Source: JAWKTT01 sp041398965 (lineage in GTDB: Bacteria; Planctomycetota; Planctomycetia; Planctomycetales; Planctomycetaceae). Taken from it: a stretch of 64,000 nucleotides of DNA. Made by a program: the position numbers and the translations under genes. The stretch covers positions 62,001-126,000 of the forward strand of contig JAWKTT010000013.1 of assembly GCA_041398965.1 (NCBI GenBank). The letters are read 5' to 3'. The stretch's first letter is position 1; every line of letters begins with the position of its first letter. Under the pieces are notes generated by a model. It made no database searches. It had not been told where the DNA came from and saw only the letters and a program-made list of their open reading frames with translations. Shown piece after piece: positions 1-8,504 of this stretch.

Positions 1-1137
1 AACGTAAATCTGCCGGGCCTGCGGTGGCATGACCATCGCATTGTCCCACGGCCCGATCCTCAGGAAACTCGACGCGACAATCCACTCGGCTTCCTGCTCG
101 GTGTAGTCGCCCGACTTGCGGACCTCGGCCAGCTTCGCCGCATCGTCCCCGAGTCGTTCCAGTGCCGCTGCATCGGCCAGTTCATCCCCGGCGAGTTGTT
201 CAAGCACGAAGCGATCGTAGGGTTTATCTGCGTTCAGCGACCGAATGACGTAGTCGCGATAGCGCCACATATTGGACCGCTCAAAGTCGTTCGCCATACC
301 GCCAGTGTCGGCGTAACGCGCAACATCGAACCAGTGCTGCGCCCAGCGCTCACCGTAATGGGGACTGGCCAGCAAGCGGTCAACGAGATCGTCCCAGGCT
401 TTGACGGAGTCAGCCTTCCATGCGGCAACGAATTGATCGACTTCCTCCGGCGTCGGCGGCAACCCGATCAGATCGAACGACGCACGGCGAATCAGCGTGC
501 GTGGATCGGCGGTTGGGGCAGGCTCATTTCCTGACAATTGAAGTTTGGACTTGTGGAAATGATCGATTGCATTCGGAACGCTGCTCGGCAACTCAGGCTT
601 CTTCACTGGCTGAAATGCCCACAGATCCGCCGGTTGGTAGCGACGATAGGTCCACGCATCGGACAGCCCGCCGCTCGTTGCAACGAGCATTCCGTCCGCA
701 GTCATCGGCGTTTGGCGTTCCTCCTCCCAATGCTTCTTCTGCGTCGCTTCATCCGGCCACGGAGCACCGGCCGCAATCCAGCGGCGAACGATCTCCACTT
801 GTTGCTGGGTCAGCCGATCATTCGCCTTTGGCGGCATCTCCAGCCCGTCCCAATTCACCGCTTGAAAGACCAAGCTCTCATCCGGCTTTTTCGAGACGAC
901 CGCCGCGCCAGATTCGCCACCTTTGAGCAGCCCATCGCGGCTCGTCACGTCGAGATCGCCCTTTGGCTTCTCGCCTCCTTCGCCGTGGCAAGCGAAGCAC
1001 TTGGACTTCAACAATGGAAGCACCTTGAGCGTGAACTCGCGCTCGTGAGCTGCCTGGTCGGCGCGAGCGTGTCCTGCCCACAACAAAATGACCATGAGCA
1101 TCGAATAAATAGCAGCGCACTTACGGCTTGCCATCAT
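1..1137 (-). CDS. DUF1549/DUF1553-type planctomycete cytochrome c protein, partial
   Basis: This is the N-terminal 379 codons of a large secreted protein; the rest lies beyond the left edge. I translated it from ATG at 1137 (a second ATG follows at 1134). A short signal peptide rich in Leu/Val ends near HARA. A single c-type haem motif, CFACH, follows around residue 48, with the trailing MPPKAN that is typical of the planctomycete cytochrome C domain and could supply the axial Met. The DUF1549 domain begins near residue 190 (RRASFDLIGLPPTPEEV, then HWFDVARYADT). The family is very abundant in planctomycetes and usually runs 700-1100 residues, with DUF1553 at the C-terminus; its reaction is not established, but envelope redox or polymer handling is often suggested. 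The start lies 17 nt inside the preceding FecR/LamG gene, so translation is probably coupled. Confidence 0.9.
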   Translation of the reverse strand, partial: MMASRKCAAIYSMLMVILLWAGHARADQAAHEREFTLKVLPLLKSKCFACHGEGGEKPKGDLDVTSRDGLLKGGESGAAVVSKKPDESLVFQAVNWDGLEMPPKANDRLTQQQVEIVRRWIAAGAPWPDEATQKKHWEEERQTPMTADGMLVATSGGLSDAWTYRRYQPADLWAFQPVKKPELPSSVPNAIDHFHKSKLQLSGNEPAPTADPRTLIRRASFDLIGLPPTPEEVDQFVAAWKADSVKAWDDLVDRLLASPHYGERWAQHWFDVARYADTGGMANDFERSNMWRYRDYVIRSLNADKPYDRFVLEQLAGDELADAAALERLGDDAAKLAEVRKSGDYTEQEAEWIVASSFLRIGPWDNAMVMPPQARQIYV

Positions 1138-2779
1138 CGTAGAGCCTCCGAATTTCATCCGCCGACAACGCGGCCCCAAACAGGTTGAACTCATCCAGGC
1201 AGCCGTTGAGGTTGCGAATGGCAAACCGAGGTTGATCTCGCTCCGGAAGCCCCCAGTTGCCAAGCGACGCATCGCCGATGCGGATCGCTGTCACAAGGTA
1301 CTCATCGGGGATCGCTTCCAGACTCAATACTTCGCCGTTGAGGTAATGCGTGACGCGACGATTCGCTCCGTCGTACACGGTCGCCAGCATCAGCCACCTG
1401 CCGCTCAAGGAAGTATTCCAGAACGGTGGAGAGAAGAAGATGTGCTTGTCCTTTTCTCCCTTTGACATGTCCCACACATCACGTTTCTTGACCGAGAAAA
1501 ACAGCCGACCGTCATCCATAATCTGCCAGTGCGGTTCTCCTTGCTCGTGGCCATCGGTCAGGAACAGCGAGTTATACCAGCGGTCCAGACTGTTGATTCG
1601 CACCCAGGCAATGAGTGTCAGGTTCTGATATTCGCCCGGCACATGCAGCCGCACGCGACTTCCCGCCGGACTGAAATCGAGAGCACTCGCCGCGTCGCCC
1701 CAACGATTCGATGCCAACGCTGCTGCTACGACCGCTCCTTCGCTGGCTCGATCGACATCTCGCGTAACCAGATTCGGCAGTTGACGCTTCGCTACATCAA
1801 TGGTTGCCAACCGATACTGGACTATCAACCTCTGGTCCTGAGACAGCTCATCCATTGACAGCTTCCAGCGTTCACGGCGAGACTGCTGTTGCACCATGAT
1901 GCGCCGCTGCAGTTCTCCGGCCCCGACAAACGACTGCGGATTGGCGTCGAACGCTGCTTGACCCTCAGGAGTCATTTGAGTGGCTTGACCTTGCTTCAGC
2001 CTCTGAGCAGGCAGTCCTGCTGGATGCCACTCGACTTCGCCTTCAAGCACATGAACTTCCGACCGATTCGCGGTGACGTTGACCGCGAACTCGGTTCCCA
2101 GATCGACGACCTCGCCGGCGTGAGTCAGCAGCCGGAAACCTTGTGCTGGCTCAGGAACTCGAGCCCGCACTTTGCCGCTCACCACCGAAACTTCCATCGG
2201 CGACAGAATCGAGAACGTGGCGTCGCCTTCCACGACGAGCGTCACTCCACTAAACAACTCAAACCGGGCCACTCCGCTCCGAAGACGCAATTCGCCGGGC
2301 GCGACGATACCGCCGGTTGAAACGGAAGCGGCTTCATCCCAAACGGCGTCGACTTGTCCGGACAGAATGGCGTACCCGGACGACTGCTGCTCACTGCCCG
2401 AAATTCCCGGGCGCGTCAATTCGGCTGCCGCCGTATGGCTCGCCAAGTCCGGGGTCTCAGCGACCGGCTGAATCCACCATTGCCACGCGACAACCGCGAA
2501 CAAGCCTGCACAGAGGACTGTCATCGAAGCGAAAGCCCATCGCCAGCGACGGCTCGGCATTCTCGGGCTCAATCGTATCGGAGCACCATCACTCGGAGTG
2601 GTGGATTTCTCGGCATCGGCCTCCGCTTCGAGCAAGGTCGAAAGCAAGACGCGATCGTAATACTCACGACGGGCCGCCGGATCGACCGACAACTCCGCCT
2701 CCAGACGCAGAAAGTCAGCTTCGGAGAGGCCTCCCTCTAACGCGACGTCAATCAGCGATCGAAGTTCATCACGGTTCAT
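1121..2779 (-). CDS. FecR-domain and LamG-like membrane protein
   Basis: The protein has 552 residues when started at ATG 2779, which overlaps the stop of the sigma-factor gene as ATGA; an open upstream extension exists but would lie inside that gene. Residues 1-60 are a soluble helical region resembling the N-terminus of anti-sigma or FecR regulators. One transmembrane helix spans about 81-102. A FecR domain follows around 140-255 (LRLRSGVARFELFSGV, then VVDLGTEFAV and VHVLEGEVEW). The C-terminal third is a concanavalin/LamG-like fold (LIAWVRINSLDRWYNSL, then CLDEFNLFGAALSADEI). Known families: FecR-type proteins transmit surface signals to ECF sigma factors, and planctomycete operons of this kind usually continue with DUF1549/DUF1553 genes, as here. 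Inference: it senses a surface ligand through LamG and controls the upstream sigma factor. Confidence 0.85.
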   Translation of the reverse strand: MNRDELRSLIDVALEGGLSEADFLRLEAELSVDPAARREYYDRVLLSTLLEAEADAEKSTTPSDGAPIRLSPRMPSRRWRWAFASMTVLCAGLFAVVAWQWWIQPVAETPDLASHTAAAELTRPGISGSEQQSSGYAILSGQVDAVWDEAASVSTGGIVAPGELRLRSGVARFELFSGVTLVVEGDATFSILSPMEVSVVSGKVRARVPEPAQGFRLLTHAGEVVDLGTEFAVNVTANRSEVHVLEGEVEWHPAGLPAQRLKQGQATQMTPEGQAAFDANPQSFVGAGELQRRIMVQQQSRRERWKLSMDELSQDQRLIVQYRLATIDVAKRQLPNLVTRDVDRASEGAVVAAALASNRWGDAASALDFSPAGSRVRLHVPGEYQNLTLIAWVRINSLDRWYNSLFLTDGHEQGEPHWQIMDDGRLFFSVKKRDVWDMSKGEKDKHIFFSPPFWNTSLSGRWLMLATVYDGANRRVTHYLNGEVLSLEAIPDEYLVTAIRIGDASLGNWGLPERDQPRFAIRNLNGCLDEFNLFGAALSADEIRRLYDDGKP

Positions 2780-3318
2780 GACGTCGCCTCCTCGACGCTC
2801 AGTCGCCGCTCCACACAACCAAGCAGTGCCGACCGCAGCCGATGCAACGTCACCTTCAGCCCTCCGACACTGCGCCCGACGGTTTCCGCAAACTCCGCCA
2901 GCGTACCACCGCTGGAATATCGATGGAGCAGCAACATCCGGTCCTGCGGTCGCAGGTTTTCGAGACACGCCCGCAAAGCGTCATGCCGCTCTTGCAACCT
3001 CAAATCCATGCCTGCCAATTCGGCCTCAACGATTTGCTCCAACTCATCGCTGAAAACAAGACGAGCATCCCGCGCCTGACGCTTGCGATAGTTCAGCACT
3101 TCAAACCGAGCGACGCTGAACGCCCACGCTTTGAAGTTCGTCCCTAACTCGAACTCACCTCGCTTCGCCCAAATGGTCGCATTCGCCTGTTGCACCACAT
3201 CGCTCGCCCCCGCATCTCCCGGCAGCAACGACCGAACATACATTTGCAACGCCAACTGATGCTGAGTCAGTTGTGCAACAAAGTCCGAATCTAATCCATG
3301 TTCGTCTGAGTTTGGCAT
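2776..3318 (-). CDS. ECF RNA polymerase sigma factor, Rhodopirellula/Verrucomicrobium type
   Basis: The 180-residue protein starts at ATG 3318; an in-frame TTG at 3339 would add seven residues. Sigma region 2 is clear (DVVQQANATIWAKRGEF, then FKAWAFSVARFEVLNYRKR). Region 4 carries the helix-turn-helix (LRPQDRMLLLHRYSSG, then FAETVGRSVGGLKVTLHRLR). There is no region 3 and no C-terminal extension, as expected for an ECF sigma factor. It directs RNA polymerase to a small regulon. It is the first gene of an operon with the FecR/LamG protein (ATGA overlap) and the cytochrome-type DUF1549 protein, so its activity is probably set by the FecR partner. No strong Shine-Dalgarno is visible. Confidence 0.92.
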   Translation of the reverse strand: MPNSDEHGLDSDFVAQLTQHQLALQMYVRSLLPGDAGASDVVQQANATIWAKRGEFELGTNFKAWAFSVARFEVLNYRKRQARDARLVFSDELEQIVEAELAGMDLRLQERHDALRACLENLRPQDRMLLLHRYSSGGTLAEFAETVGRSVGGLKVTLHRLRSALLGCVERRLSVEEATS

Positions 3319-3734
3319 GTAAGCAAATGTCGTTTTCAACGCGAAGGATAGCAGGCTTTTCTAAATTCTCAGAAAACTTTGAATGTCGCCTTACCGATGC
3401 CATGGGGTTTCATGAACAGACAGCAGTCGAAAACCCGTCCCCAGTTCTAAAACCAGCGTACTTCGAGCGTTGACAATCCGAAACTGGTAAGAGTCGCTGC
3501 TGTCTTTCGGTATTCATTCGATTGGTCGATCCGCTCACATCGGACGCCATGGAGGTTTTCGACGGGGTGGTGAATTCGGGGGTGAACGGTGATGCGTTTA
3601 CGTTGTGTTGTTTCAAAATCGGAGGCGAACCCTTTCAATTGTGGGTTGTCTCGTTATTCTCCGGGTTGATGCTTCTTTCCTGCTTCGCCAGTTTGTCGAG
3701 AGACTGCGGTCGTTGCCTTTGAAATCATGCTGGT
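3319..3734. other. Divergent intergenic region between sigma-factor operon and rsfS
   Basis: About 415 bases separate the two divergent starts. Short open frames on both strands lack recognisable motifs and consistent codon use, so I do not call a gene. Promoters for both directions must lie here, but no convincing -35/-10 pair stands out. Confidence 0.5.
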
Positions 3735-4217
3735 ATGGCTGCCCCATTGAGAAAACAGATTAAAGCCGACGTCCAAACCGCGATCCTGTGTGCACAACTG
3801 TGTGACGGGCTGCGTGGAACCGATACTGTTGTGCTCGACCTTACCGAAATTACCCCGCTGTTTGACTTCTTTATTGTCACCACAGCCAACAATCGTCGGC
3901 AAATGCTAGCGATTGCCGACGAGATTTCCAAAACGCTGAAGGGTCGCGGCCACAAACGGCTCGGGATCGAAGGCTACGACACCAGTTCTTGGATCGTCGA
4001 AGACTTCGGCGACATTGTGGTTCACGTTTTCACCGACGAGACCCGCGGTCTGTATGACCTCGACAACCTCTGGGGCGATGCTCCCCGTATCGACTGGCAA
4101 GCCTCGCTCGCATCAAGCCCTGCCGCTCTCCCAGTCAGCGTTGCTACGGCAAGCGAGACGGTCGCTGTCGAGAGTGACGGCGCGGATGCCGTTGATGGGG
4201 CTGACGAGGAAGAGTGA
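3735..4217 (+). CDS. rsfS: Ribosome silencing factor RsfS (Iojap/DUF143 family)
   Basis: RsfS binds ribosomal protein uL14 and blocks joining of the 30S and 50S subunits during nutrient limitation. The 160-residue protein shows the family core: a helical start, then VVLDLTEITPLFDFFIVTTA, ANNRRQMLAIADEI, and the C-terminal IEGYDTSSWIVEDFGDIVVH followed by FTDETRGLYDLDNLWGDA. The usual family length is 105-130 residues; here an Ala/Val/Asp-rich acidic tail of about 40 residues follows the domain. The start is the ATG at 3735. The gene stands alone and is followed by a probable terminator shared with the convergent gene on the minus strand. Confidence 0.95.
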   Translation: MAAPLRKQIKADVQTAILCAQLCDGLRGTDTVVLDLTEITPLFDFFIVTTANNRRQMLAIADEISKTLKGRGHKRLGIEGYDTSSWIVEDFGDIVVHVFTDETRGLYDLDNLWGDAPRIDWQASLASSPAALPVSVATASETVAVESDGADAVDGADEEE

Positions 4218-4227
4218 CCGCATGGGG

Positions 4228-4270
4228 GCTCCGCGACTGCGTCGTGGGGCTTTGATGTGTGTTTTTTCTC
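4228..4270 (+). terminator. Probable intrinsic terminator after rsfS
   Basis: A 10-bp stem (GCTCCGCGAC at 4228-4237 pairing with GTCGTGGGGC at 4241-4250, including two G-U pairs) has a TGC loop. It is followed by TTT and, after a short spacer, a run of six T around 4263-4268. It lies between convergent genes. The spacer makes the U-tract imperfect. Confidence 0.5.
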
Positions 4271-4277
4271 GCGATGT

Positions 4278-5663
4278 CTAGGGCTTTTGGGCTTGTTGAG
4301 GGGGGAGGAATTGCAGCGATTCGACGAGTTGTCGATCTCCTTCTCCCAGTCCTTTTGCCAACGAAGGTTCGACGGCGAAGACGAACGACATGCGTTGTCC
4401 AGTCTGATCGGTGCAGATGTAGTATCTCCACTCCATTGCGATCGTTTTGTCGTCCGCGAGTTTGGCGTTCCCTTTGGCAAAGACTCGGGTCAGTATCCGT
4501 CCATCAGCCAACGGGACGTTGTCGCGAACTGTCACTTCGGTCAGTGATGCCCCAAGGGCCGTGCGGATGTCTTTCTCGAACTGATCGAGAGGCGTCTGTT
4601 CGCCTGGGGCAACGGGAGGGATGGGCGAGAGGTTGCATTGCGCGATGAGGCTTCCCTGATGCACGAGTCGGAGGATGGCGACTCCCGGTTCACGATCGAA
4701 AACTGCCTGAAAGAGGTGCCAGTTGCGGGAGTGCTTGAGTCGTGCATTCCAAGGACCGGCATCGAAAAAGATGCCCAGGGCGGCGTCGGGGGGAGAGATC
4801 GGAATTTTCGCGAGGAGATCATTGGTCAACGCCCCCGACTCAGAGCTGATGCCCCGTGACAAGGTAATCGTCGCCTTTGCCTGCAATCCCGGACTGACAC
4901 TGCCGGGATCGGAGGTGACGTTGTAGGTCAGGTTGGCTTCGTCGACGTAAGATGCGGCGAGGTTGACACCAACAGCCCCGGAGATTTGCACCTTATTGCG
5001 AGCCCCGTGCCGCAATCCCTGTATTTCGCCATGAATGGCGATCATGGCCCGCCCGGCGTCGATCGAAGTGACGGTCCCTTTCATCTTCGCCGAACTGACC
5101 GCTTCGATACCGCTGAGCATCTGCAAAGCCCAGTCCGATACGTCCCATGAGTCGCCAACTTTGACATCCTGCGTTGGCAACAATGCGACAAGGGTCAATG
5201 GATCGGCCGGGAGTTCGATGAGTTCCACAAGTTCGCGGGTGAGTAGCGTATTCATCGAATACGAGATCACCCCTTCGCGAGACCCGGAACTGACAACAAC
5301 TCGTGAACTCGCGGGAAGAGACGCTCGGGTGTCAAAACCATCCACGCGTGTCTGCATGCGAGCCTGTGTAAACTCCCGAACGGATCGAAAGGCGAGTGCG
5401 TCACGTCCGGCGGATGGGAGACGACGTTCGAGAAACGCGAAGGAAGCGGCCCCTTGCAGAGGCAGTGAAACGAGTTCCCCGGCCCCTCCGGTTGTCCTAA
5501 TCGCCCCTTCCGTCTGAACAGTCAACTTGACGGTGTATGTCCTTTCAGAGGACTCCGACTCCGCTAAGGAAACCGGGGCGGCCAACACTGGAGATGCGAA
5601 CGCTCCCCAGCACAGCAAGGTCATGGCGAGGGAGAGGCGAGTTCTGTCAAGACAGTGAAACAC
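4278..5663 (-). CDS. Secreted protein of unknown function
   Basis: I do not recognise this 461-residue protein. It starts with GTG at 5663, which gives a good signal peptide: a basic n-region (DRTR), a hydrophobic core and cleavage after SPVLA. A later ATG at 5624 would remove the basic residues, so GTG is preferred. The mature protein is rich in beta-strand-like segments (TYTVKLTVQTEGAI, VQISGAVGVNLAASYV, LTYNVTSDPGSVSPGLQAK), with no cysteine pairs, metal motifs or repeats that I can name. The C-terminal half (residues ~290-450) contains TVRDNVPLADGRILTRVF and WRYYICTDQTGQRMSFVF, reminiscent of small lipid- or protein-binding beta-rich domains, but this is only an impression. It is monocistronic, convergent with rsfS and divergent from rpsA. 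Confidence 0.75.
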   Translation of the reverse strand: MFHCLDRTRLSLAMTLLCWGAFASPVLAAPVSLAESESSERTYTVKLTVQTEGAIRTTGGAGELVSLPLQGAASFAFLERRLPSAGRDALAFRSVREFTQARMQTRVDGFDTRASLPASSRVVVSSGSREGVISYSMNTLLTRELVELIELPADPLTLVALLPTQDVKVGDSWDVSDWALQMLSGIEAVSSAKMKGTVTSIDAGRAMIAIHGEIQGLRHGARNKVQISGAVGVNLAASYVDEANLTYNVTSDPGSVSPGLQAKATITLSRGISSESGALTNDLLAKIPISPPDAALGIFFDAGPWNARLKHSRNWHLFQAVFDREPGVAILRLVHQGSLIAQCNLSPIPPVAPGEQTPLDQFEKDIRTALGASLTEVTVRDNVPLADGRILTRVFAKGNAKLADDKTIAMEWRYYICTDQTGQRMSFVFAVEPSLAKGLGEGDRQLVESLQFLPPQQAQKP

Positions 5664-5911
5664 AGTGAAAACCTCCGGGAAACGATCCTGATAACTCAGA
5701 TTGGACTGTCGGGAGCGAGTCGCGTCGACACATCGGACGGACAGGGGATCGGGATCCCTTCCGATCTAATGTAAGTCTTTGTGCCTGAGTGGTGGATTCC
5801 GTATGTGATTTCGTACTTCGATTCGGTCAAATCTGCTGATGGAACCGTAGCGTCACAGAGGGATTTGCAGCAACCCCACTTCCTTCGCTGATTTTATGCT
5901 GTGTGGACTGG

Positions 5912-5938
5912 TTGTCAGGAAGGGGTCTTTGCTATAGT
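5912..5938 (+). promoter_or_regulatory. Possible sigma-70-type promoter for rpsA
   Basis: TTGTCA at 5912-5917 and TATAGT at 5933-5938 resemble -35 and -10 boxes. The 15-bp spacer is shorter than the preferred 17, so the call is weak. If real, the rpsA transcript would have a leader of nearly 290 nt. Confidence 0.3.
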
Positions 5939-5945
5939 CCGCGAG

Positions 5946-5959
5946 GTCTCTTCGGAGAC
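5946..5959 (+). promoter_or_regulatory. UUCG-tetraloop hairpin in the rpsA leader
   Basis: GTCTC (5946-5950), loop TTCG (5951-5954) and GAGAC (5955-5959) form a perfect 5-bp stem closed by C-G around a UUCG tetraloop, an unusually stable cap. It begins about 8 bases after the possible -10 box, at the expected 5' end of the transcript, where it could protect the mRNA or serve as a regulatory element. Confidence 0.4.
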
Positions 5960-6227
5960 TGACATCGTGTGGCGTTCTGGAGAAACGACGAGTGTTCGTT
6001 TCGCGCTGGACATGTGTTGCCTCTTACCCCGCTTTGCCAGTGGCCGATTTCTGCCCGTGGTTTCGCGCTGTGTTGGGCCATCTTGCTCCTGGCCCAAGGT
6101 CGTCCATGCGACGACCGGGCTGTCTGCTGGATGCCCGCCGCGACGCAAAGTGACGTTCGTCTGTTCGTCATCCACCGTCGGCGATACCGACCACCCATCA
6201 AAGTACACGTCAGGAAAATTTCGTCTT

Positions 6228-8069
6228 ATGGTCGACCGTAACCTCATTCGCGAATTTCAAATTGACGAGGACGCTCTGGAAGCGGCCCTCAACAGTGCTC
6301 TCCTCGAAATCCCCGGCTCTGAAGGGGAAATGGATGTCATCTACGATCAGACAGCCGCCCATTTCGATGCCAACCAGATCGTCGACGGGGTCGTCATCGG
6401 CCTGACCGACGACGATGTCATGGTCGATATCGGCTACAAGAGTGAAGGGATGGTCCCTCGGAATGAGTGGGCCGACGATGAGTTGCCCAAAATCGGCGAC
6501 AAAGTCGAGGTGTTGCTGGAAGATCTCGAAGACGAGTTCGGCGTCATTCTCCTGTCGCGACGTAAGGCAGTCCGTGAAAAGGCTTGGCTGCAACTGATGG
6601 GCCGTGCTGGCGAAGACAGCATGATCGAGGGGATCGTCATCCGAAAGATCAAGGGTGGCTTGCTCATCAATGTCGACGGCGATGGAGACCCAAACCAAGG
6701 GGTCAACGTCTTCCTTCCCGCGAGTCAGGTCGACATCCGTCGCCCGCCAGACATCGGCGAATACATCGGACAGACCATTCAGTGTCAGGTGCTGAAGGTC
6801 GACGAAGCGCGTCGCAACATTGTCGTTTCGCGACGTAAGCTCATCGAAGAACAACGTGCCGACCTCAAGCGTAAGCTGATGGGCGAGATCGAAGTCGGAC
6901 AGGTCCGCAAGGGGGTCGTGAAGAACATTGCCGACTTCGGTGCCTTCGTCGACCTCGGTGGCCTCGACGGCTTGCTGCACATCACCGACATGAGTTGGGG
7001 TCGTATCAGCCATCCAACCGAGATGGTCAAGATTGACGATGTCGTCGAAGTGAAGATTCTGAATGTCGACCGCGAAAAAGAAAAGATCGCTCTCGGCCTG
7101 AAGCAAAAGGAAGCAAGTCCTTGGGACAACATTGACGCCAAATTCCCTGTGGCCCAGCGGGTTAAGGGGGAAGTGGTCAACATCATGTCCTACGGAGCTT
7201 TCGTTAAGCTGGAAGATGGGATCGAAGGACTGGTTCACATCAGCGAAATGTCGTGGACCAAGCGTCTGCAACACCCTTCGGAAATGGTCAACATCGGAGA
7301 CGAGGTCGAAGTGGTCGTCCTGGCGATCAATACCGACAAGCAAGAGATCTCGCTCGGGATGAAGCAGACTCAGTCCAACCCTTGGGACGATGTCACGGCG
7401 AAGTACCCCATCGGCTCGAAGGTCACCGGAACGGTCCGCAACCTTACCAACTATGGCGCTTTCGTCGAACTCGAAGAAGGTGTCGATGGATTGTTGCACG
7501 TCAGCGACATGAGCTGGACCCGTAAGGTCTCGCATGCCTCCGAAATGCTCAAGAAGGGGGACAGCATCGAGTGCCAGATCATCTCCGTCGACGAGAACCG
7601 CAAACGCATCGCTCTCGGACTCAAGCAACTCGACAACGACCCATGGGAAACAACGATTCCGGCAAAGTATTTCCCTGGTGCGATCGTCAACGGAGAAGTC
7701 ACCAAGATCACCAACTTTGGTGTCTTCGTGCAGTTGGAAGATGAACTGGAAGGTCTGCTTCATATCTCCGAATTGGCCGAGCACAAAGTGGCCAACCCAG
7801 AAGATGAAGTGAAGGTCGGCGAGATTCTCGAGGTCCGTGTTCTGCGAGTTGATACCGTTGACCGCAAGATCGGCCTCTCCCGTAAGCTGGACGGCGAGAT
7901 CGAGCCAGAAGAAGGGACCGACGAAGCGGCTTCCGCTGGCTCCTCCGGTCCTTTGAAGGGGGGCATGGGAGACTCCAGTGGCCCTCTCTTCACAATGGGG
8001 ACATCTAAACCCGAAGCCGAAGAGGTTTCTTCAAGCGATAACGAAGAGGCCGCTCCAACCGAAGAGTAA
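6228..8069 (+). CDS. rpsA: 30S ribosomal protein S1
   Basis: S1 binds the 5' region of mRNA on the 30S subunit and promotes initiation on structured or weakly Shine-Dalgarno mRNAs, which suits this genome. The 613-residue protein starts at ATG 6228. Six S1 (OB-fold) domains can be read in order: IVDGVVIGLTDDDVMVDIG, MIEGIVIRKIKGGLLINV, VRKGVVKNIADFGAFVDLGG, RVKGEVVNIMSYGAFVKLED, KVTGTVRNLTNYGAFVELEE and IVNGEVTKITNFGVFVQLED. Domains 3-6 carry the canonical GLLHI/GLVHI.DMSW motifs; domains 1-2 are more divergent, as usual for ribosome-anchoring domains. A C-terminal acidic/Ser-rich tail of about 60 residues follows. It is monocistronic with a strong terminator. Confidence 0.97.
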   Translation: MVDRNLIREFQIDEDALEAALNSALLEIPGSEGEMDVIYDQTAAHFDANQIVDGVVIGLTDDDVMVDIGYKSEGMVPRNEWADDELPKIGDKVEVLLEDLEDEFGVILLSRRKAVREKAWLQLMGRAGEDSMIEGIVIRKIKGGLLINVDGDGDPNQGVNVFLPASQVDIRRPPDIGEYIGQTIQCQVLKVDEARRNIVVSRRKLIEEQRADLKRKLMGEIEVGQVRKGVVKNIADFGAFVDLGGLDGLLHITDMSWGRISHPTEMVKIDDVVEVKILNVDREKEKIALGLKQKEASPWDNIDAKFPVAQRVKGEVVNIMSYGAFVKLEDGIEGLVHISEMSWTKRLQHPSEMVNIGDEVEVVVLAINTDKQEISLGMKQTQSNPWDDVTAKYPIGSKVTGTVRNLTNYGAFVELEEGVDGLLHVSDMSWTRKVSHASEMLKKGDSIECQIISVDENRKRIALGLKQLDNDPWETTIPAKYFPGAIVNGEVTKITNFGVFVQLEDELEGLLHISELAEHKVANPEDEVKVGEILEVRVLRVDTVDRKIGLSRKLDGEIEPEEGTDEAASAGSSGPLKGGMGDSSGPLFTMGTSKPEAEEVSSSDNEEAAPTEE

Positions 8070-8100
8070 CTCTCTTCACGAGTAGCTTTCTTAAATCTCC

Positions 8101-8139
8101 AACCGCCCTGACGAATCGTCGTCAGGGCGGTTGTTTTTT
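8101..8139 (+). terminator. Strong rho-independent terminator of rpsA
   Basis: A perfect 14-bp stem (8101-8114 with 8119-8132) closes an ATCG loop and is followed by a G and six T. It lies about 30 bases after the rpsA stop. Confidence 0.93.
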
Positions 8140-8504
8140 GACGAAGCATGGAGTAGGCCCGGAAGCATCGACTTTCGATCCGAACCGTTAGTGTTCCGAT
8201 ATCGGGTCAGTTGAAGCCCGAAGCGTCAGCGAGGAAGCGGAATGGATTGATGGCGAGGCCGGATTTGCGTCGGTTCATTGCTTGCGATCTGTCACTAGAC
8301 TGCAATCGCGTTACAATGGATGGATGAGACACGGCATCACTTCGAGACTTTGTCTCCGTGGGTCCGCACCAACCTCAAACGCCGGAGGGGAACGAAGCGT
8401 GGGGTTGCTGATGAAATGGCGTGTTTACTTAGTTCTCTCCACGACTTGAAAGAGATTTCTGTCGTCGTGTATGAATAGGTTTTGCCTGCGAAGTCTTCTT
8501 CATC
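8140..8504. other. Intergenic region upstream of the DUF1501 gene
   Basis: About 365 bases between the rpsA terminator and the DUF1501 start. No gene, repeat or clear promoter is recognisable here. Confidence 0.4.

Larger units (their letters stand above)
5664..6227 (+). other. Long 5' leader region of rpsA
   Basis: More than 560 bases precede the S1 start. The rpsA frame stays open back to 5901 (109 codons), but the translated residues (many Cys, Arg, Ser) do not resemble S1, so I treat this as leader. It contains a possible promoter near 5912-5938 and a UUCG-capped hairpin at 5946-5959. Part of it also carries the promoter of the divergent secreted-protein gene. Confidence 0.5.

Noticed and set aside
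420..1188. Two plus-strand frames of 168 and 216 codons at the left edge
   Set aside because: They lie antisense to the DUF1549 protein, which has a signal peptide, a CxxCH motif and clear DUF1549 motifs.
5901..6227. N-terminal extension of ribosomal protein S1
   Set aside because: The extra 109 residues are rich in Cys, Arg and Ser and have no similarity to S1; known S1 proteins begin near the chosen ATG.
6210..7784. A 524-codon open frame antisense to rpsA
   Set aside because: It lies wholly opposite the S1 coding region, and its residues (Asp/His/Val-rich, repeated like the S1 repeats) mirror the S1 domain periodicity. This is a typical shadow frame.
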